Source of the DNA: Prosthecobacter sp.
GTDB taxonomy: Bacteria; Verrucomicrobiota; Verrucomicrobiia; Verrucomicrobiales; Verrucomicrobiaceae
DNA: 37,325 bases
Direction: 5' to 3'
Assembly: GCF_014879935.1 (NCBI RefSeq)
Contig: NZ_JACSRD010000133.1
Coordinates: 1-37,325, forward strand
The translations under genes and the position numbers were made by a program. Below the pieces are notes generated by a model. That model saw only the letters and a list, made by a program, of their open reading frames with translations. It ran no database searches and was not told where the DNA came from. Below, piece after piece: positions 33,747-37,325 of this stretch (positions are counted from its first letter, which is position 1; each line of letters begins with the position of its first letter).

Positions 33747-34532
33747 ATGTCTTTATTGGCAAATAATCACCCTCAGAATCGAATGCAAATTTACACACTC
33801 AATGTCGGCCAAGGCCAGTTTGTGGTCGTCTCCGGAAACGCCGAGGCTTTCATTGTGGACACCTTTGTCCCTCTGAATCCTGAGGTGCCAATCGTGAACG
33901 TCAAAGCTGCGCTTGCCAATATCTTGAACGGCAAGGAACTAATTGGCTTGGTTGTTACAGGTTTCGACGCGGACCACTTCAACGCGGTGGGCATGAAGAT
34001 CGTGCTCAACAAGTATCGGCCCAATTGGATCATGTATCCCAAGTATTTCAAAAAGACGGCTACTGCTGATGAATGCTTCGCGGTGATCGCCAGCTTTGAG
34101 TCACAAAAAGCCTTTCAGCGCTATTCTGTTTCACTGTCTCAAAACGACACCCGTTTCTACACAAAGCTCTCGAAGGAGTTCACCTTTGAGGTCTTCTCGC
34201 CACATGCCGCAGACATGGATTCCTCGAACAACTGTTCGCTCGTTTGCAAGGTCACCGAGCGATCCACCGGAGCGGAATATCTTGTAACAGGAGACACCGA
34301 GAATGATCGGTGGGACTCAATCGTCCGCTATTTTGCCAACTCGTTGGAGTGCGATGTCCTAGCGGCACCTCATCACGGATCAAAAAATGGAATTACTGAA
34401 GGCTCATTATCTTGCATGCTGCCTGACACAGTCCTCATCAGCGCAGGCGTTAGAAACAAATATGGACATCCAGATATCGAGGCAGTTCGGCTGTTTCAAA
34501 AGCATTCCAACAATGTGTATCAAACTTTTTAG
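33747..34532 (+). CDS. ComEC-like metallo-beta-lactamase-fold protein, C-terminus possibly truncated
   Basis: This 261-residue protein has the metal-hydrolase fold of the ComEC/Rec2 soluble domain, without membrane helices. It starts QIYTLNVGQGQFVVV, where GQG matches the usual GxGD block. The first metal motif is TGFDADHFNAVG (DxDH at 74-77; the usual first His is replaced). Later motifs are VTGDTEND and APHHGSKNG (207-215), then SAGVRNKYGHP (232-242). Relatives continue ~15-20 residues past VYxT; this one stops right after NNVYQTF. A start at Met13 (33783) is equally possible. Stand-alone proteins of this type occur in mobile and defence regions and probably cleave nucleotides or nucleic acids. 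The end overlaps the opposite-strand membrane-protein gene by 83 bases. Confidence 0.82.
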   Translation: MSLLANNHPQNRMQIYTLNVGQGQFVVVSGNAEAFIVDTFVPLNPEVPIVNVKAALANILNGKELIGLVVTGFDADHFNAVGMKIVLNKYRPNWIMYPKYFKKTATADECFAVIASFESQKAFQRYSVSLSQNDTRFYTKLSKEFTFEVFSPHAADMDSSNNCSLVCKVTERSTGAEYLVTGDTENDRWDSIVRYFANSLECDVLAAPHHGSKNGITEGSLSCMLPDTVLISAGVRNKYGHPDIEAVRLFQKHSNNVYQTF

Positions 34533-35013
34533 AGGCCACAGAGACACGCGTGGCTACATAAGCGCTTTGCTTTCGATAAGACACTATAAACAATGTCGTG
34601 CCGCCAACGATGGCGCACCATTGGACGGTCTGATCGCACAAACTGATTCGCGTGGATAGTATTGTCCAAAGTTTCAGGAGAGCCAAACTCGCAAACATGG
34701 CAGCTAGAGTCCTGTACATGTTATTGACCTCGGAAAGCACTTCGATCTTGGGGTCGGTCGCCGACGCCTTCACGAAGTCGTCATACGCCCCAAACTTGAT
34801 GACGCCAACTTTCTTCAAAGCAGGCTCTACTATGAGGGATCCAATCCGGCTAATGACCAAGCCGACAAAATAGAAGATAAACAGGTCAGAGATGGTTTCG
34901 CCCTGGCGGATCGTCAGGAGTTTGAAGTGCTCCGCAATGACTGAGAAGACGCAGCCGGGCAGCAGGTAGTTGAAGAGATTGTAGGTTCCCAATTTTTCGA
35001 GTGCCTCTTTCAT
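34450..35013 (-). CDS. Four-helix membrane protein, possible defence effector
   Basis: This gene encodes 187 residues from the ATG at 35013. About four membrane helices lie near 13-30, 40-62, 102-120 and 130-146. Notable segments are YNLFNYLLPGCVF, VGLVISRIGSLIVEPALKK, KIEVLSEVNNMYRT and IVSYRKQSAYVATRV. I do not recognise a named family. Short multi-helix proteins of this look are common in defence islands, where they often permeabilise the membrane. The last ~23 residues (after SKKF) are read through the antisense of the MBL gene and look like read-through, as if the original stop codon were lost. No partner is found on the same strand except the toxin-antitoxin pair further upstream. Confidence 0.72.
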   Translation of the reverse strand: MKEALEKLGTYNLFNYLLPGCVFSVIAEHFKLLTIRQGETISDLFIFYFVGLVISRIGSLIVEPALKKVGVIKFGAYDDFVKASATDPKIEVLSEVNNMYRTLAAMFASLALLKLWTILSTRISLCDQTVQWCAIVGGTTLFIVSYRKQSAYVATRVSVASKKFDTHCWNAFETAELPRYLDVHICF

Positions 35014-35084
35014 GGTTCGATTGTGTCGGGCTTCTGCTAGATTCGCAAACACAGTTTCGACGCACTATCAGCGCCCTCAACCTC

Positions 35085-35216
35085 TTACAGCTTGTTCGGC
35101 ACCACCTTCATCCACGGGCTCCAGGCACCCAGCGCATGCTGCTGGACTTTGCGTTTCCCGATCTTGGTCATGCAGAAGGCGTAGATGAGAGGCGAAGCAT
35201 GCCAGGATGTGTAGCA
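35085..35216 (-). pseudogene. Possible remnant of a gene end (low confidence)
   Basis: On the minus strand an open stretch ends at TAA (35087-35085) and encodes a protein-like tail (MTKIGKRKVQQHAL, then GAWSPWMKVVPNKL). It has no proper start and is closed upstream by a stop next to the PIN gene. The Trp/Pro-rich ending looks like a real C-terminus cut off from its gene. I cannot name the family. Confidence 0.3.
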
Positions 35217-35708
35217 TCACGCTTTTCGAGCCATCATCCGCGCCTCGAAGCGATCGAGCAGCTCTTCGTTGGCGCGGAACGTCGTCTGTTTGAGTTCGTT
35301 GAGAGTGCTGACGCCATCAAGGAGTCCCCGCTCGTCTGCGAGGTCGAGGATGTTCAAGGTGCCGATGGGCAGCAGGCCGCGCGCCTCCGCGGCGGCGCGG
35401 CCTCTTCGCTCGTCCATGAGCACGATGGAGACCTGTTTCTCAATGGCGAGGCTGATGGCTTCGGTCTCGCCATGGCCGAGCTGGATGGTGTCGTCCACAT
35501 GCGAGACTTTGATGACTCTGATCCACTGTGGCAGATGTTGCAGCCATGCGGTGACGGCGGCAGGTGCCTTGGGATGGCGGAGTTCCGTGAGCACGGCCTC
35601 CGGGATCATGACTTCGCCAAAAAGCTGATGTAGAACCTCAGTTTGTCGGATGAGAACCAGGTAGTTCAGCGGCGTGGTGTCTGCCACGACGACGCCTGAC
35701 GCGCTCAT
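35217..35708 (-). CDS. PIN-domain toxin (DUF3368 type)
   Basis: This 163-residue PIN-fold ribonuclease is likely the toxin of a type II toxin-antitoxin pair. Acidic active-site residues appear in order: D10 (VVVADTTPL), E42 (VLTELRHP), E81 (LGHGETEAI) and D99 (IVLMDERRGR). The block RGLLPIGTLNIL follows as in DUF3368 proteins. The start overlaps the antitoxin stop by four bases (35705-35708), the standard arrangement for this pair. It is complete in length. RNA target and trigger are unknown. Confidence 0.9.
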   Translation of the reverse strand: MSASGVVVADTTPLNYLVLIRQTEVLHQLFGEVMIPEAVLTELRHPKAPAAVTAWLQHLPQWIRVIKVSHVDDTIQLGHGETEAISLAIEKQVSIVLMDERRGRAAAEARGLLPIGTLNILDLADERGLLDGVSTLNELKQTTFRANEELLDRFEARMMARKA

Positions 35709-35968
35709 GACTGGAGGGCCGCGCGAAGTTTGTCACCGCTGGCCTCCAGTTCTTCCCAGCTCGGCTGCTGCTCGGCACCATGGCGCTTGAAGAAGGACTC
35801 AGCCTCGTGGAAACTCAGTCCGAGCATCTCCGCCGCCTGACCTCGGGAGAGCCTGCCTTCGCGATAGCTTTCCGTGATCAGCATCTCGCGGGCGCGTCCA
35901 GGCGCATCCGCTGTATCGAGGCCGAGCAGGCGCTTCCAGGAATCCGGGAGTTCGAGAACGAGTGTCAT
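35705..35968 (-). CDS. UPF0175-family antitoxin
   Basis: This gene encodes 87 residues from the ATG at 35968; the longer frame upstream runs through the promoter. The N-terminus MTLVLELPDSWKRLL is followed by YREGRLSRGQAAEMLGLSFH and EAESFFKRHG, the helix-turn-helix pattern of the UPF0175 family. Such proteins pair with DUF3368 PIN toxins and are expected to bind both the toxin and their own promoter. It lies directly before the PIN gene and diverges from the FAD oxidoreductase at 36087. Confidence 0.88.
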   Translation of the reverse strand: MTLVLELPDSWKRLLGLDTADAPGRAREMLITESYREGRLSRGQAAEMLGLSFHEAESFFKRHGAEQQPSWEELEASGDKLRAALQS

Positions 35969-36046
35969 GTGGTGAGCATACCTTTCGATTTTCACTCCGC
36001 AAGTGGGTGGCGGGATCGCTGTTGCTTCATCACGCGGCAAGTTCGT

Positions 36047-36061
36047 TGTCCAAATCGGACA
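36047..36061. promoter_or_regulatory. Small perfect inverted repeat in the divergent spacer
   Basis: TGTCC (36047-36051) and GGACA (36057-36061) are separated by five bases, between the antitoxin gene and the second FAD oxidoreductase gene. It could be an operator for the toxin-antitoxin pair or for the oxidoreductase. The word TGTCCAAA also occurs at 28119-28126, upstream of the other FAD oxidoreductase. Confidence 0.35.
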
Positions 36062-36086
36062 TCTGGGCACCTATTCAACAGCACGC

Positions 36087-37325
36087 ATGAAGTCTCTCGC
36101 CATCGCTCTCCTCACCTGTTTCACGCTTTCGGCCTCCGCGGCTCCGCTCGAAACCGATCTCTGCATCTACGGCGGCACGAGCGCGGGCGTGATCGCGGCG
36201 GTGCAGGCGGCGACGATGGGGAAAAAGGTCGTGCTCGTCGAAGCGGGACAGCATCTCGGTGGCATGAGCGTGGAGGGGCTCGGCGGCACGGACATCGACA
36301 ACCAACCGTTTCGGAACAGCCCGGCGGTGGGTGGGCTGGCGCTGGAGTTTTATCGACGCATCAACGCGCACTACGGTCGCACGGCGAAGTTTGAGGCGAT
36401 GCTCGCGGCGGGTGGCAAGGATACGTCGCTGTGGCGATTCGAGCCGCATGTGGCGGAGGCGGTTTGGGAGGCGTGGGCGAAGGAAGCGGGCATCACGGTG
36501 CTGCGCGGGCATCGTTTGAAGGAAACGGCGGGCGTGACGAAGGACGGCGCACGCATTACGACGCTGCATTTTGAAAATGGAGCCGAGGTGCGGGCCAAAA
36601 TGTTCATCGAAGCGACTTACGAGGGCGATCTGTTGGCGTTTGCAGGCGTAAGCTTTGCGGTGGGTCGCGAAGGCAATGCGAAGTATGGCGAGACGAACAA
36701 CGGCATCCGCACAGACACGACGCACAAGCAGCACGACAAGCCCATCGATCCCTACCAGACGCCGGGCGATGCGAAGAGCGGTGTCATCTTTGGCGTGCAG
36801 GACGAGCCGCTCGGCGAGCACGGCGCGGCGGACGACAGCATCCAGGGCTATTGCTTCCGCCTCTGCCTGACGAAGACTCCCGCGAACCGCATCGCGATCA
36901 CAAAGCCCGCGAACTACGATCCCAAGCACTATGAGATGCAGCGTCGCTACCTCGCTGCGGGCGGCGTCATCAGCCCGCCACATGCCAGCGTGCCAAATGG
37001 CAAGACCGATCCCGGCACCTGGCACTCGCTCGCGTCGAACTTCACCGGCTGGAACCACCGCTACCCCATCGCCAGCTACGCGGAGCGTGAGGCGATGCTG
37101 CGCACGAGTCGCGATTACATGAACGGCCTGTATTGGTTCATGGCGAATGATGATGCGGTGCCTGCCAAGCAACGCGAGGCCTGGGCCGCGTGGGGCCTGT
37201 GCAAAGATGAGTTCACCGACAACGACGGCTGGCCGCGTGCCTTTTATGTCCGCAATGGCCGCCGCATGGTCGGCGACTTCGTTTTGACCGAGGCGCAGCT
37301 CCGCAAAGCGAACCCCGAGCCCGTG
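36087..37325 (+). CDS. Secreted FAD-dependent oxidoreductase (partial, runs off the window)
   Basis: From the ATG at 36087 the frame stays open to the last base (413 codons). A signal peptide ([18 protein letters not shown]) is followed by the FAD-binding start [20 protein letters not shown], then [14 protein letters not shown] and [16 protein letters not shown]. It is a paralogue of the protein at 28156 (shared blocks: [43 protein letters not shown]). It differs by a His/Asp-rich insertion near residue 215 ([19 protein letters not shown]). The missing C-terminus prevents saying whether it also has a golvesin-like domain. It belongs to the FAD_oxidored (PF12831) group of secreted enzymes. Confidence 0.9.
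   Translation, partial: MKSLAIALLTCFTLSASAAPLETDLCIYGGTSAGVIAAVQAATMGKKVVLVEAGQHLGGMSVEGLGGTDIDNQPFRNSPAVGGLALEFYRRINAHYGRTAKFEAMLAAGGKDTSLWRFEPHVAEAVWEAWAKEAGITVLRGHRLKETAGVTKDGARITTLHFENGAEVRAKMFIEATYEGDLLAFAGVSFAVGREGNAKYGETNNGIRTDTTHKQHDKPIDPYQTPGDAKSGVIFGVQDEPLGEHGAADDSIQGYCFRLCLTKTPANRIAITKPANYDPKHYEMQRRYLAAGGVISPPHASVPNGKTDPGTWHSLASNFTGWNHRYPIASYAEREAMLRTSRDYMNGLYWFMANDDAVPAKQREAWAAWGLCKDEFTDNDGWPRAFYVRNGRRMVGDFVLTEAQLRKANPEPV

Overview
The window looks like a chromosomal segment of a high-GC bacterium of the Verrucomicrobiota, probably close to Prosthecobacter/Verrucomicrobiaceae. This is inferred from protein style, not from a marker gene. The clues are SLA1-homology (SHD1) type domains, a Ser/Thr kinase fused to formylglycine-generating-enzyme (FGE/SUMF1) domains, secreted FAD-dependent oxidoreductases (one with a golvesin-like tail), Asp-box/propeller glycosidase-like proteins, and start codons that mostly lack a clear Shine-Dalgarno sequence. 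No rRNA, tRNA or CRISPR array was seen.

Layout. 1-9024 (+): a tandem family of secreted proteins (three copies, the first cut by the window edge), a 1129-residue transmembrane Ser/Thr kinase with two FGE-like domains, an SHD1 protein, and two secreted proteins, one with 19-20-residue repeats. 9206-12542 (-): two ammonium transporter genes, each preceded by a sequence with the exact GG-N10-GC spacing of a sigma-54 promoter and each operon closed by a strong intrinsic terminator. 12584-13608 (-): an azurin-like cupredoxin and a small secreted protein. 13796-19209 (+): a tightly coupled four-gene operon (glycosidase-like propeller protein, BASS-type transporter, APH-fold kinase, HpcH/HpaI aldolase) that looks like an undescribed catabolic pathway. 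19213-21129: a thioredoxin-fold protein, a YlbF-family protein and a secreted SGNH-like protein. 21222-28103: a tripartite RND efflux operon with a divergent LysR regulator. 28156-31581: a secreted FAD oxidoreductase and a LamG-like protein. 31612-35968: a small accessory or defence island (RloA/RloB pair resembling AbiL, a ComEC-like metallo-beta-lactamase protein, a four-helix membrane protein, and a UPF0175/PIN toxin-antitoxin pair). 36087-end: a second secreted FAD oxidoreductase, cut by the window edge.

The intergenic DNA carries several repeat types: heptamer arrays at three loci (GTTTCAR and GCTCAGT families), a ~100 bp inverted-repeat element that lies inside the N-terminal coding region of the efflux outer-membrane gene, and a stop-codon-spanning inverted repeat. 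The most promising leads are the defence island, the four-gene catabolic operon, the sigma-54 control of both amt genes, and a small beta-rich domain shared between the kinase ectodomain and its secreted neighbours.
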